Positions 15,357 to 24,540 of a stretch of DNA of 64,000 nt are shown here, one piece after another. Below the pieces are notes generated by a model. The model was not told where the DNA came from. It saw nothing but the letters and a program-made list of their open reading frames with translations, and did not search any database. Position 1 is the first letter of the stretch. Every line of letters begins with the position of its first letter. The stretch covers positions 1,674,001 through 1,738,000 of the forward strand of contig NZ_CP009241.1 of NCBI RefSeq assembly GCF_000758525.1, given 5' to 3'. The DNA is from Paenibacillus sp. FSL H7-0357. GTDB lineage: Bacteria; Bacillota; Bacilli; Paenibacillales; Paenibacillaceae. A program made the translations under genes and the position numbers.

Positions 15357-18300
15357 TAAAAATTCGGAATTATTATTAGGAGCAACACGTTCTAAAGCAA
15401 AAATGTTTGAATATGGGGTACTCGAAGAGCATCACATAGAATTACCCAAAGATCCAGCAAGATTGTTCTCTTTAACTATTGGATTGCTTGGTGAGTATAC
15501 TGCCAGATTAAATAGGAGAGATATTACTTTAGAACAAGAATCCGCTTTAAAAGAGGATTTACACTTTGCCGCCTATTTTTTTGATTCATACTTACAATCT
15601 CGACTTGATTTAACTTTAAAACCTTATCTATTACTACTTGGTTCTGCATCGTATTATTTATGTGACTTACCTGGTAGTTCCAAAGTTTTAGCGTATAAGA
15701 TCACAGATTCTCCAGATTTGGGAGCGTTTGGTTTAGAAAACTTACTGATATGGTTGCTTATGGGGGAGTATGCTGAACCATTGCAGATTGAAGGTATGTA
15801 CTCTGCAATTATTTTTTTAATAAGCGAAGCTTTCGTTCTATTTTGGCATAATGGACGAAATACACTTGATGTAGAGAGGTATTGTCAAGAACTTCGAGAG
15901 AGCATTTACTTAAATGGAACCTCCAGAGAACTATTAATAGCAGATATTATTTTTTCAATAGTGAGGAAGAAAGTTGAAAATTCAAGCTGGTCCTCTTTAC
16001 CTTTGTATACTAATTTATCTCTTGATACTTGGAGAAGTGCAATTCAAAAAGAGTCCTTTATTAAGGAACTGTGGCCTGCCCAACACTTACTTGGTTTGAA
16101 TGGTTTTTTTATTGGTAAATCCGGTGTGGTTCAAATGCCCACTAGTGCCGGGAAAACAAAATCAATTGAAATTATTATTAGGGCAGCCTTTATAACTAAT
16201 CGAACTTCACTTGCAGTTATAGTTGCCCCATTTCGTGCACTTTGTCAAGAAATAAATAGTGATTTACATAATGCATTTATTGATGAAAATAATATTCTTG
16301 TAAATGAATTGACGGATGTTCCCCTAATTGATTTTAGTTTAGATACATCATTAAATGTAAAACAAATTTTAATTGTAACTCCAGAGAAATTACTGTACAT
16401 ATTAAGACATAATCCCGATATATCAGAAGATATTGGTTTAATAATTTATGATGAAGGACATCAGTTCGATAATGGCTCAAGAGGCATTACCTACGAACTA
16501 TTACTTACCTCACTTAAGCACATGATATCAATAGAAACTCAAATGGTTTTAATTTCGGCGGTAATAAGTAATGCGGATATTATTGGTGAGTGGTTAATAG
16601 GTGAAAATTCGATTAATGTTGACGGGTCACACTTAACTCCGACTTTTCGTACCTTTGCTTTTGCTAGTTGGATCCACCAACTTGGGAGGTTAGAGTTTGT
16701 ATCTAACCATAATCCAGAAGTAGGCGAGTTTTTTGTGCCTAGGATAATTGAGCCAATACAGTTAAATCTAATAGGAAGAGAGAGAAGTCCAAGGATATTT
16801 CCAAATAAAGAAGATAGCCAAAGTATTGCGCTATTTCTTGCTTTAAAACTAGTGAATAATGGGACTGTTGCTATTTTTGTCGGAAGGAAAGCAACTGCTG
16901 CTAAAGTGGGAGAAAAGCTTACTGACATTTTTAGAAGGGGCATTCCATTAATTAGTCCCAAGAGTTTGTCTGATGAAAATGAGGTTATTAGACTTTCCAA
17001 TCTTATAGAACATAATATGGGTTCCGAGGCAATAGAAACGAAATGTGCAAATCTCGGAGTATTTATTCATCATGGTAACATTCCACAAGGAATTCGCCTA
17101 GCCACAGAATTTGCACTTAAGGAAACAATGATTAAATTTGTGATTTGCACATCTACCTTGGCTCAAGGTGTTAATATACCTGTGAGGTACTTGCTTATAA
17201 CTAGTCTTTATCAAGGAAATCAAAAAATAAAGATTAGAGATTTCCATAATCTTATAGGTCGTGCAGGTCGGTCGGGTATGTATACAGAGGGAAGTATAAT
17301 TTTTGCAGATCCAACTGTATATGATAAAAGGAGAAGTAAAAAGGATAGATGGCGTTGGTCACAAGCTACTGAGGCTCTAAATCCTTTAAATTCAGAGCCT
17401 TGCATAAGCACATTGTTTTCATTGTTTGACCCGATTGAGAGTGATATGAAAGAGTCTAGGCTTGTGTTTAATACATCGGAACTCGTCCAAATATACTACA
17501 GCTCGCCAAGTGAACTAGATGAATGGAAACGCAATATAGCAACTGATGGGTTTTCATTGAGCTCAATCGAAAGCCAGGTGTCAAACAAATTTTCAATTAT
17601 ATCTTCAGTGGAAAGTTTTATAATGACGAACTGGGATTCCGAGGATTACGAAGTTGATCAGTTTGTCGAATTATCAACGCAAACCTTAGCTTACTTTTTA
17701 GGAGACATTAGTCAAAAAATTCAGCTCACCCAATTATTCACTGAAATTGCGAGACACATACATTTAATAGTTGGCAGTCTCGAAAGTAAAAGGATATATG
17801 GAAGAACAATGTTCAGTTTAAGAAAGACATATGATATGCAAGAATGGCTACAAATAAATGTAACGGGTTTGTTATATTGTGGAAATGTTACTGAGCTTTT
17901 AAATTTCTTATGGCCTTTATTATATGAAAATATTGAAAACAATACATTTAAAAAATGTAGCTCCCCTGAGTTCTTGGAAAATATCACTTTAATGTGGATT
18001 GCAGGAGAACCTTATAAAAATATGCTAGAGGAAGTAAGGAATGCAGGTGTAATGATTAACGGTAAAAGACCACGAAATTTTAAGATGGAGGATATAGTTG
18101 AAATTTGTGATAATTCATTATCTTATGAAGGCACAATGATATTAGCCGCAGTTATTGAATTAATACCACTAGTACACAATGATGAAGATAAGAGGGTAAG
18201 TCAACTTATTGAGCTCATTGAGACATTCCAGAAAATATTAAAATATGGGTTACCATCTTTAAAAGCAGTGACTATTTATGAACTTGGATTTACAGACAGG

Positions 18301-18465
18301 GTTATCGCACAGCAAATAACTGATATTTTGGGGGGAGCTAGAAGCTCTAGAAGGGCTACTATTCTACAGTTAAAGGAATATAGAGAGAGACTATCAAATC
18401 TTTTAGAATTATATCCAACCTATTTTCAAATAAAGTTACAACAATTTTTAGCTAAAGTCGATTGA
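15346..18465 (+). CDS. hamB: Hachiman defence helicase HamB
   Basis: 1039 residues. I place the start at ATG 15346 because AGGAGGG lies seven bases upstream; a longer frame from 15298 has no RBS. Superfamily 2 helicase motifs are present: Walker A region QMPTSAGKTKSIE (about residue 265), IVAPFRALCQE (Ia), VTPEKLLYIL (Ib), DEGH box in LIIYDEGHQFDNGSRG (II), LISAVISNA (III), and the C-terminal lobe with STLAQGVNIPVRYL (V) and HNLIGRAGRSGM (VI). The remainder is a helical extension. HamB scans DNA and controls HamA. Length and synteny match Hachiman. Confidence 0.92.
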   Translation: MRPSKNSELLLGATRSKAKMFEYGVLEEHHIELPKDPARLFSLTIGLLGEYTARLNRRDITLEQESALKEDLHFAAYFFDSYLQSRLDLTLKPYLLLLGSASYYLCDLPGSSKVLAYKITDSPDLGAFGLENLLIWLLMGEYAEPLQIEGMYSAIIFLISEAFVLFWHNGRNTLDVERYCQELRESIYLNGTSRELLIADIIFSIVRKKVENSSWSSLPLYTNLSLDTWRSAIQKESFIKELWPAQHLLGLNGFFIGKSGVVQMPTSAGKTKSIEIIIRAAFITNRTSLAVIVAPFRALCQEINSDLHNAFIDENNILVNELTDVPLIDFSLDTSLNVKQILIVTPEKLLYILRHNPDISEDIGLIIYDEGHQFDNGSRGITYELLLTSLKHMISIETQMVLISAVISNADIIGEWLIGENSINVDGSHLTPTFRTFAFASWIHQLGRLEFVSNHNPEVGEFFVPRIIEPIQLNLIGRERSPRIFPNKEDSQSIALFLALKLVNNGTVAIFVGRKATAAKVGEKLTDIFRRGIPLISPKSLSDENEVIRLSNLIEHNMGSEAIETKCANLGVFIHHGNIPQGIRLATEFALKETMIKFVICTSTLAQGVNIPVRYLLITSLYQGNQKIKIRDFHNLIGRAGRSGMYTEGSIIFADPTVYDKRRSKKDRWRWSQATEALNPLNSEPCISTLFSLFDPIESDMKESRLVFNTSELVQIYYSSPSELDEWKRNIATDGFSLSSIESQVSNKFSIISSVESFIMTNWDSEDYEVDQFVELSTQTLAYFLGDISQKIQLTQLFTEIARHIHLIVGSLESKRIYGRTMFSLRKTYDMQEWLQINVTGLLYCGNVTELLNFLWPLLYENIENNTFKKCSSPEFLENITLMWIAGEPYKNMLEEVRNAGVMINGKRPRNFKMEDIVEICDNSLSYEGTMILAAVIELIPLVHNDEDKRVSQLIELIETFQKILKYGLPSLKAVTIYELGFTDRVIAQQITDILGGARSSRRATILQLKEYRERLSNLLELYPTYFQIKLQQFLAKVD

Positions 18466-18570
18466 TGCTGCTCTAACGATGTGTCAATTGATTTTTAACT
18501 GAATTTTATTAGAATAAATAAACTTTTCAGGTTCAATCTGGTCATAATGAAATGTATTAAATATAAGAGG
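18466..18570. other. AT-rich gap after hamB
   Basis: No gene or strong terminator is visible between the hamB stop and the intron-like remnant. Confidence 0.35.
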
Positions 18571-18800
18571 TTTGGCAGTAGGAACTGCCAAAGGGAATGG
18601 TATCTGCCGTGAGGCGGAATTTGCAGGAAGCTAGAGGCAATCCCTCGGTCTGACGAACAGAAATCAAATATAAGGCATCCTGGACTGGAAGAGCTTGAAA
18701 ATCAAAGCAAAGTCTAATACTGCCAGAATATCAGGATGTAAATGTGGCAGATGGATGAGGGGGAAGATTATCGAAGGGGAGTGGCAAAGGCGGTAGTAGA
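18571..18800 (+). mobile_element. Group II intron 5'-domain remnant
   Basis: The stretch with GTGAGGCGGAATTTGCAGGA, CTGACGAACAGAAATCAAAT and AAGGCATCCTGGACTGG matches, from memory, the domain I sequence of bacterial group II introns. It is followed by the characteristic GTGGCAGATGGATGAG-like segment. There is no reverse transcriptase/maturase gene and no domain V hairpin that I can see, so only the 5' part remains. A second, different group II intron fragment lies at 29463. Confidence 0.55.
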
Positions 18801-18966
18801 CAGCGATTATGCAGTGTCTCTTTCTAAAGGGATAAAGTCAGTATACTTGAAGGTTTTAGGAAGAATTTGTAGAAATATAAGAGTGCAGTTTAGGTGTTCA
18901 GAGGATAAAAACCATGGATGTCATTATAAAGTACAGGAATTATTAACTAATATATGAGGGTCGAAC

Positions 18967-19539
18967 ATGATACCAGAACGAATGAGAGAAATATTAGTTG
19001 GTGCAGTTAAAGCTGCTGAGCAAAGCACATTAAAGGACATTGCATTGGTTGATCTAAGTGGCGAGGAAAATATTACAATAGATTTGTTGAAGGCAATAAA
19101 GATACTATGTTTGCAAGCTTTTGAGAAACACAAGGACAATAGTGGAAGATTTAATTATGAAGTGACAGCAAGAGAATTTCCGAAGCGAACAATGGAACCT
19201 ATGGTCAGCGCGGATTTCGCTATTTCCTTACGTAAATATGATGTTTGGAGTGGTACTGAACACTTAGAAAAAGTAAAGAGTGTCTTAGTTCAAGCGAAGC
19301 TGCCGGAAAGCTCCGACTATAAGAGGTTAATCAAGCAAATAAATGATATGGGTCAAATTTCAGATGAATCCTACGTAGCGGTATATGATTTTACTGGTGT
19401 ATACATAGTAAAATCGACAGATGTAATCGAATCTGGCTATCGAGTGAAAAATGTTACAGTGGATAAAAGACTATCACTTGGTGATTTCTTCTCAGATATA
19501 TTTATCTGCCATAGAGGTAAAGTTGGTTTTGGATGCTAG
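18967..19539 (+). CDS. PD-(D/E)XK nuclease-like hypothetical protein
   Basis: 190 residues from ATG 18967. The central part reads VSADFAISLRKYDVW, then VKSVLVQAKL; the D...QAK spacing is the catalytic pattern of restriction-endonuclease-like folds. The N-terminal part is helical. The C-terminus ends abruptly at FFSDIFICHRGKVGFGC, after which coding character is lost, so it may be truncated by a frameshift near 19540. The start is preceded only by GAGGGTCG. Possibly a nuclease component of a defence system whose partners have been lost. Confidence 0.5.
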   Translation: MIPERMREILVGAVKAAEQSTLKDIALVDLSGEENITIDLLKAIKILCLQAFEKHKDNSGRFNYEVTAREFPKRTMEPMVSADFAISLRKYDVWSGTEHLEKVKSVLVQAKLPESSDYKRLIKQINDMGQISDESYVAVYDFTGVYIVKSTDVIESGYRVKNVTVDKRLSLGDFFSDIFICHRGKVGFGC

Positions 19540-19671
19540 AGAAATCAAATTAAAATCTTCTCCACGAAGAAAGTTGAAGCAATTGGAATTCACAATCAAA
19601 GAGTACATTTTCTAATTGGCGCCGCGCTTTTTAATGCGAATGCATTGAGAACATTATGTGATTTTGTTTAA

Positions 19672-19872
19672 GAGCATCAGCATCTGCTTTCGACCGCCCT
19701 CTGCGTTAGAGAGTTGCATAAGCACCAGTACTGTGCCGAGCTTTCGGAAGAATTCATCTAGAAGCTGAACAAAGTCAAGCCGCAAACATTTGAAGAATGG
19801 ATCGAAGTCTGGTATTCGAGGTTCAATGCAGAAGGCGACCCGATCATGGGAAGGAACGAGACACGCCACTGA
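19672..19872 (+). pseudogene. Decayed coding fragment
   Basis: A plus-strand frame with one internal stop reads CVRELHKHQYCAELSEEFI, stop, then KLNKVKPQTFEEWIEVWYSR and on to GDPIMGRNETRH. It looks like real protein sequence with no start. I do not recognise the family. It lies between the nuclease-like gene and sigK copy 4. The remaining sequence to 20140 shows nothing convincing. Confidence 0.35.
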
Positions 19873-20140
19873 ATATTTAATTTACATAACTTGTCGTCGG
19901 GCAGATTCAAAGCGGTTGAGTTTCAATATTTAATGGTTCACTCGACATGGTTCGGATCAAGTCGTATATCGAACTTTGATTACTTATTAAAGACAAAGCT
20001 CTTCGAAGCAATCAGGCAATAACAAATCGCCATGTTGAATAACGATTGATTCACATTTCGGGTATTATTGCTCAAATTGAACGCCATTGGCTCAGAGTTC
20101 CGCAATATGCACTTATTGCTTGCAATTTTAGCTGGATAAA

Positions 20141-20670
20141 TGACATCGCATCGTGTCCACAACCTCAAAAAGTTCGATAACACCGGCGAGGACATGGAGG
20201 ACCTGATCTCCATTGGCACGATCGGATTAATCAAAGCCATTGAAAGCTACAGACCCAACAAAGGAACCAAACTTGCTACATTTGCTGCCCGGTGTATAGA
20301 AAATGAAATTCTGATGCATTTGAGATCGCTTAAAAAGACCCGCAAGGACGTGTCTCTGCACGATCCTATAGGTACGGATAAAGAGGGTAATGAGATCACG
20401 CTGATCGATATCCTCGGCTCGGAAGCCGACGACGTGATTAAAGAAGTTGATCTGAAGATTGAAAAGAGCAAAATATACCGCAACCTCGACATTTTGGACG
20501 AGAGGGAGAAGGAAGTAGTTGTCGGACGTTTTGGCCTCGACACAGGCGGTGAAGAACGGACGCAGCGGGAGATTGCTAAGGACCTTGGAATAAGCCGCAG
20601 CTACGTTTCAAGAATAGAGAAAAGGGCACTCATGAAGCTTTATCATGAGTTTTATAAGGCGAAGCGCTAA
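20141..20670 (+). pseudogene. sigK: Truncated sigK 3' end, copy 4
   Basis: The left box (TGACATCGCATCGTGTCCAC, then AACCTCAA) is followed by an intact frame from KKFDNTGED to HEFYKAKR. The protein is identical to copies 1 and 5, but the DNA differs at many third positions, for example in the codons for [13 protein letters not shown] and [10 protein letters not shown]. The stop is TAA where most copies have TGA. It lacks the N-terminal third and an RBS. A different downstream tail (type B) follows. Confidence 0.9.
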
Positions 20671-20717
20671 GCTTAAAATGATTCAAAGTAGTAGCTGTTA
20701 ACAATACAGCGTAAAGA

Positions 20718-20749
20718 AAGCGACTTGTCTGCGGATGAGTTGCTTTTTT
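20718..20749 (+). terminator. Tail-B terminator after sigK copy 4
   Basis: AAGCGACT / AGTTGCTT stem followed by T6. The same design follows copies 5 and 7, but not copies 1-3. Confidence 0.7.
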
Positions 20750-20808
20750 ACTTAGATTCAGATTGCTTCTGAGGAATTAATTAGAGAAAACTAATAGGGA
20801 ACATTAAG

Positions 20809-21039
20809 ATGACATACAAAGAAGTATATGATCTACATATTCAACTGCTGCATTTTTGCGAAAAAAATGAGATATATCAGGGTTCATATCAGAAACAAAT
20901 AAGTCATTATAAAAAACAGTTCTTTTTGACGGAGGATGTAGTTCGGAAAATTTTTGTATTAACTCGTAGAGTCGTTTATCCGATGTTTGTTTCATCGCTG
21001 CATTCAACCGCTCGATTTCTTGATAGGTATTTTTTTTGA
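20809..21039 (+). CDS. Small ORF behind tail B, probably truncated
   Basis: 76 codons from ATG 20809. The first 45 or so residues (TYKEVYDLHIQLLHFCEKNE onward) have coding-like composition, but no strong RBS is present. The 3' half overlaps, on the opposite strand, a transposase-like remnant. I therefore read it as the start of a lost cargo gene whose end was replaced. No family recognised. Confidence 0.3.
   Translation: MTYKEVYDLHIQLLHFCEKNEIYQGSYQKQISHYKKQFFLTEDVVRKIFVLTRRVVYPMFVSSLHSTARFLDRYFF
20945..21036 (-). pseudogene. IS630-type transposase N-terminal remnant
   Basis: The minus strand reads KKNTYQEIERLNAAMKQTSD followed by KRLYE, like the beginning of IS630-family transposases with their helix-turn-helix. 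It breaks off after about 30 residues. A different internal fragment of an IS630-type transposase lies at 50521. Assignment from pattern memory only. Confidence 0.4.
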
Positions 21040-21041
21040 TG

Positions 21042-21066
21042 AGGCTGCGTTTGAAGCAGCCTTTTT
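21042..21066 (+). terminator. Strong intrinsic terminator
   Basis: AGGCTGC / GCAGCCT stem with a GTTTGAA loop and T5 run. It lies inside the area of remnants, three bases after the stop of the 76-codon ORF. Confidence 0.75.
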
Positions 21067-21079
21067 GTGCTGGCATGAG

Positions 21080-21374
21080 GCATAACGGTAACCTTCAGAA
21101 CATGAATATAAACCGCTTTGCAGATATTTACCTGGTCGCCTGTAGTAATGCCGGCATTTTCCCTTACAACGTTATCAATTTGAACAAAGCCTTGTTCGCT
21201 ATTCTTCTGTTCTGCCATTACTCGAGCGAGGGCCTTGCGTTTGCCTTCCAGTTGAACAATGTCACCGTTGCTGCATCCCAGACGTTCCATATCAGCATGG
21301 TTTGCTCGGACAATACTGTAACCTGCATTTTTTGTGTCGGACTCCTTAACCTGACGTGTTATTATTTCACTCAT
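21080..21374 (-). pseudogene. CDC48/VAT N-domain fragment of an AAA+ ATPase
   Basis: The minus-strand frame starts MSEIITRQVKESDTKNAGYS, then VRANHADMERLGCSNGDIVQ, a run with KALARVMAEQ, and VRENAGITTGDQVNI. This is the double-psi beta-barrel N-domain of CDC48-family AAA+ ATPases. The ATPase modules are absent: after the barrel the frame runs into IS630-like sequence. The intact gene would exceed 700 residues. It is therefore a 5' stub, truncated by a transposon-associated deletion. Confidence 0.6.
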
Positions 21375-21415
21375 TGCATCACACCCTAAGATATTTTTAC
21401 ATAGCTACTGCAAGC

Positions 21416-23497
21416 TCAATGGGAATGGAAAATTCTCAATGACTTGATAAAACTCAAGTGCAACCGCTTTGCATCTTTAAAAAGAATTCTATCTATTCTA
21501 TTTAAGTTACTTCGAGAACGGCCAAAACCGTCAAACGTAGATTTCGACAAACTGCCACTTAAGTTTTCAAAATATATTCGGTCATCTCCAATAGAACTGG
21601 TAAGTTGCTTACTAGTCATTAATTCGAGCTTATTGGGAGAAGAATTGAATAAAACTTGCGCCAATGCTCTGCCTGGTTGACCCGTGGAAAGAGGGAAATG
21701 CGAGAAACGATAGGCAGCATGAGAGCCTGGCAATCGTCTATAAGCAATCAATTCCGTGATAAATAAAGGGTCTCCTTCGAAAGCTGTACGTACTTTTTCG
21801 AAGACGTCCAGTGGCATGGTAATTATTGAACCTATGCCATTTATTGGTTTAATATTATAACCACTTTTCTGAAGAATACGGACAACGAAATCTGCACAAT
21901 TGTATTCATAAACATCATATTTACAAATCCCCAAACGAAACTCTTCTTCAATTTTTGCTGCTTCATCGTGCATGCTTTGAAGTGATTCCTCCGAAATCCC
22001 CTTGATTCGAAAACCTAGAGTATCCCGTGCATATGCCATTCCATAAGTGCTTGTGTGCTCTTGATGGCAAGAAGGAGGAAGAACGCCAAATAAGTAGGTC
22101 GCTAAACTCAAGTGCTGGAGTAAAGACTCTTTTTCCGGGTACGCCTTGTGATTCGAACTGTACACAGTATCCCCAATGCGAATTGCAATGTGACCGAATG
22201 GATTTTCCCTAGCGATCCGCTCGTCATTTTTTGAAGTCGAATAGGAGAGCAATATTTCCATATCGGCTTGCGCATCGATTTCAAGCTTCGCAAGAGCATT
22301 ATAAACATTGCTTGCGGAGTGACCATTTTCCAATCCAAATGTTGGCGGCGTACACCGAGCCTTAACTTCGGGATCAAGAAGGAAGTATGTTATTTTACTA
22401 ATATCTTTGTTTTCCCGAAATTTTTGCTGTGCCGCTAACATGGTATTTTGCTTATCATGATCTGACAGAAGCTTTTGCACCAGACTTCCTATATCTTTAA
22501 CAGCTATATTCAACTCGGCAAGTCCCAGCTTCGAGAATAACTCTGCATTCTCTCTTTCATGTCCGCTTATCACACTCAGCAAAACAGTCGGTTTTCCCAA
22601 TAGAAAAGCCTCTGTCGGAGACAATCCCCCGGCTTTAGTGATGAATAGATCGGAAGCTTGAATGAAAGAAATCAGATCACTATGAGGAATGAAGCCCGAG
22701 ATTTCCAGCTTAATATTTTTTGGAAGGGTACGTTGAATTCTTTGTAGAGCCTTGAATTGTTTTTTGTTACGTCCACATACTGCGATTATTTGAAAATGTT
22801 CTTGTATTGCATTTGCTAGGCTCAGTACAATACTGGGAAAGTCGCCGATCCCTTCTTTACCACTGGCTATTGTAATTGTTGTTACATATGGGGAAAACCC
22901 AATATGTTTTAAACATTCTTTTGAAATATCCATTTTGTTCAATGGAATGTCCACAGGCATACCCGAGGTTTCAACCAAATCCGGGAACACTCCGGCACTC
23001 AGCCAACGAGTCTCCAGCGAAGGGTGGGCCAAGAAAGTTCGATCAATCCGTTTTGATATTCGGGGGAAGTATCCCTCAAAATAATCGGTATGTAACCAAC
23101 CAATCTTAATACCCGGGATGAACCCCTTCTCTCTGAGATTTCCCAATACTTGTGCAGCTCCGTAATGTGTAGTCAGAATTGAATCAGGATTCTCTGCTAA
23201 CAGATACTCATGTACTTTTTGTTCTGAATAATCATTTCGCAAACTTGATAATGATCCGACGCTATTCCCTTGTTCCTGCCTTGCTTGAAACAAGCTATCA
23301 AATAGAGTTGGTAAGTTTTTGACAACAAACCAGTAAAGTTTTTCGTCGAGTATTCTTTCGACAGGTGCCATAAATTCGCGGATATCCTTTTGTAGTATGA
23401 TAGCTTCCGAATTTTGCTTGCGAATTTCTTTTTCAATAGAGCGTGCTGTACTTATATGTCCCTGACCGATGGAAGAATAAAACAAAATGATTTTCAT
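21416..23497 (-). CDS. Glycosyltransferase fused to a papain-like/NlpC-type domain
   Basis: 693 residues; the start at 23497 has AAGGAG eight bases upstream, and the frame extends 19 codons further without an RBS. Residues 1-385 form a GT-B glycosyltransferase of the MGDG-synthase/MurG type: SSIGQGHISTARSI, GWLHTDYF, ETSGMPVDIP, and the donor-binding ITKAGGLSPTEAF.LGKP region. Residues about 430-610 form a separate domain with PFGHIAIRIGDTVYSS (candidate histidine) and YEYNCADFVVRIL (candidate cysteine), resembling NlpC/P60- or LRAT-type papain-like folds. No signal peptide is seen. The fusion suggests coupled lipid glycosylation and a thiol hydrolase/acyltransferase step. It diverges from the lipid operon across a shared regulatory region. 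Confidence 0.7.
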   Translation of the reverse strand: MKIILFYSSIGQGHISTARSIEKEIRKQNSEAIILQKDIREFMAPVERILDEKLYWFVVKNLPTLFDSLFQARQEQGNSVGSLSSLRNDYSEQKVHEYLLAENPDSILTTHYGAAQVLGNLREKGFIPGIKIGWLHTDYFEGYFPRISKRIDRTFLAHPSLETRWLSAGVFPDLVETSGMPVDIPLNKMDISKECLKHIGFSPYVTTITIASGKEGIGDFPSIVLSLANAIQEHFQIIAVCGRNKKQFKALQRIQRTLPKNIKLEISGFIPHSDLISFIQASDLFITKAGGLSPTEAFLLGKPTVLLSVISGHERENAELFSKLGLAELNIAVKDIGSLVQKLLSDHDKQNTMLAAQQKFRENKDISKITYFLLDPEVKARCTPPTFGLENGHSASNVYNALAKLEIDAQADMEILLSYSTSKNDERIARENPFGHIAIRIGDTVYSSNHKAYPEKESLLQHLSLATYLFGVLPPSCHQEHTSTYGMAYARDTLGFRIKGISEESLQSMHDEAAKIEEEFRLGICKYDVYEYNCADFVVRILQKSGYNIKPINGIGSIITMPLDVFEKVRTAFEGDPLFITELIAYRRLPGSHAAYRFSHFPLSTGQPGRALAQVLFNSSPNKLELMTSKQLTSSIGDDRIYFENLSGSLSKSTFDGFGRSRSNLNRIDRILFKDAKRLHLSFIKSLRIFHSH

Positions 23498-23600
23498 TTT
23501 TTCACTCCTTAAAATTATTAGAACACACAGCACAGCCATTAGTAGGGGGCACATCCCGTGTCTTTTTGCATCTTAGCTATCCATTTTTTTAAAAAAGCCC

Positions 23601-23783
23601 AAAAGACCCAAAAACAAACTATACTCCTCTTACTTACAACGTTGAGACAAGGTAGCATGCTAAATTCAAAGGCAGTACCATTTAAACACAAAAAACCAAA
23701 AAACACAATTATACCTTAGTCTCAGATTGACGAGCGAAGGAAGTGAGTGGTAATATTAAAACACACAAAAAACCAAAAAACAA
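23601..23783. promoter_or_regulatory. Three copies of a T-rich candidate operator in a divergent intergenic region
   Basis: AAAAGACCCAAAAAC (23601-23615), ACACAAAAAACCAAAAAACA (within 23693-23715) and the near-identical ACACAAAAAACCAAAAAACA at 23763-23782 are variants of one motif, GTTTTTTGG(G)T(CTTTT) on the other strand. Further copies occur at 24502 and 27959 within the operon. They lie between the glycosyltransferase fusion and the winged-helix regulator, consistent with control by that regulator. Regulatory role is inferred. Confidence 0.55.
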
Positions 23784-23804
23784 AAAAACTTTTGAGGTGT
23801 ATTC

Positions 23805-24482
23805 ATGCCACTTACGAGACGACGGTTACAACTGTTGGGGCAACTGGTTGAATTGTATCAACGCACCAGCTTGCCTATTCACTATGAGACGCTGGCCCGT
23901 TCATTGGGAGTCAGTAAATGGACTGCCTATGACATGCTGAAGGAAATAGAAAAACTCGGGTTTGTGACTCGTAGCTATGAAGTGAATTCAAAGGAAACTG
24001 GACGTTCACAGGTAGTATTTTCTCCCACAGTCAAGGCGTCTGATCTGTTCAAGCAAAACCGAAGCGATTCCTTTAATCTGGCGGACTGGGAGCAGACGGT
24101 GGTCCATATCCGCAATCTGCTGAAAAGTGTAAAGAACGGCAATGTTAATGACCTGATCCGTAATATGATGAACGAAATTCCTTCCAAGGCATCCAGCATT
24201 GAGTTTTGCGGCTATATTCTCGGACTGTTGCTTGTCTATGTAAAGAAGCTTGGCGGCAAAACTGAAACGTTGATTCGTTTGGTGGTCAGTAAAACACCGA
24301 ACAGCGAGAATGGAACTCTGATGTTTGTGGGGACGGTTCTCGGCACCATTATTCAGACCATCAATGACGAGCTTGGGAACGAATTTACAGAACTGGTATC
24401 GGAATTTCTCCGCATTATGGACCAGCTGTCAAGTCAGGACAGACGACTATTGTCAGATATGCTGCACGAAGCTTTAGCTTGA
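23805..24482 (+). CDS. Winged-helix transcriptional regulator
   Basis: 225 residues, ATG 23805 behind GAGGTG. The N-terminal 60 residues (RRLQLLGQLVELYQRTSLPI, HYETLARSLGVSKWTAYDML, EIEKLGFVTRSY) form a winged helix. The rest is a helical domain of unknown family. It is first in a plus-strand operon of lipid- and membrane-related genes, with candidate operators directly upstream and again at 24502 before the next gene, so autoregulation is likely. Confidence 0.75.
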   Translation: MPLTRRRLQLLGQLVELYQRTSLPIHYETLARSLGVSKWTAYDMLKEIEKLGFVTRSYEVNSKETGRSQVVFSPTVKASDLFKQNRSDSFNLADWEQTVVHIRNLLKSVKNGNVNDLIRNMMNEIPSKASSIEFCGYILGLLLVYVKKLGGKTETLIRLVVSKTPNSENGTLMFVGTVLGTIIQTINDELGNEFTELVSEFLRIMDQLSSQDRRLLSDMLHEALA

Positions 24483-24501
24483 CAAAGCTTCTGCTTTTCG
24501 G

Positions 24502-24524
24502 AGTTTTTGGGTCTTTTAAGTTTT
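24502..24524 (+). promoter_or_regulatory. T-rich candidate operator before the hydroxylase gene
   Basis: GTTTTTGGGTCTTTTAAG matches the inverse of the 23601 site exactly over 15 bases (GTTTTTGGGTCTTTT). It lies between regulator and hydroxylase genes, just upstream of the AAAGGGG RBS. Confidence 0.5.
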
Positions 24525-24540
24525 TAAAGGGGAATTGACT

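Noticed and set aside
23585..23790. A-rich repeats in the glycosyltransferase/regulator gap as a CRISPR array
   Set aside because: Repeats are about 20 bases, irregularly spaced and A-tract rich, with matching copies at operon promoters. Operator sites fit better.
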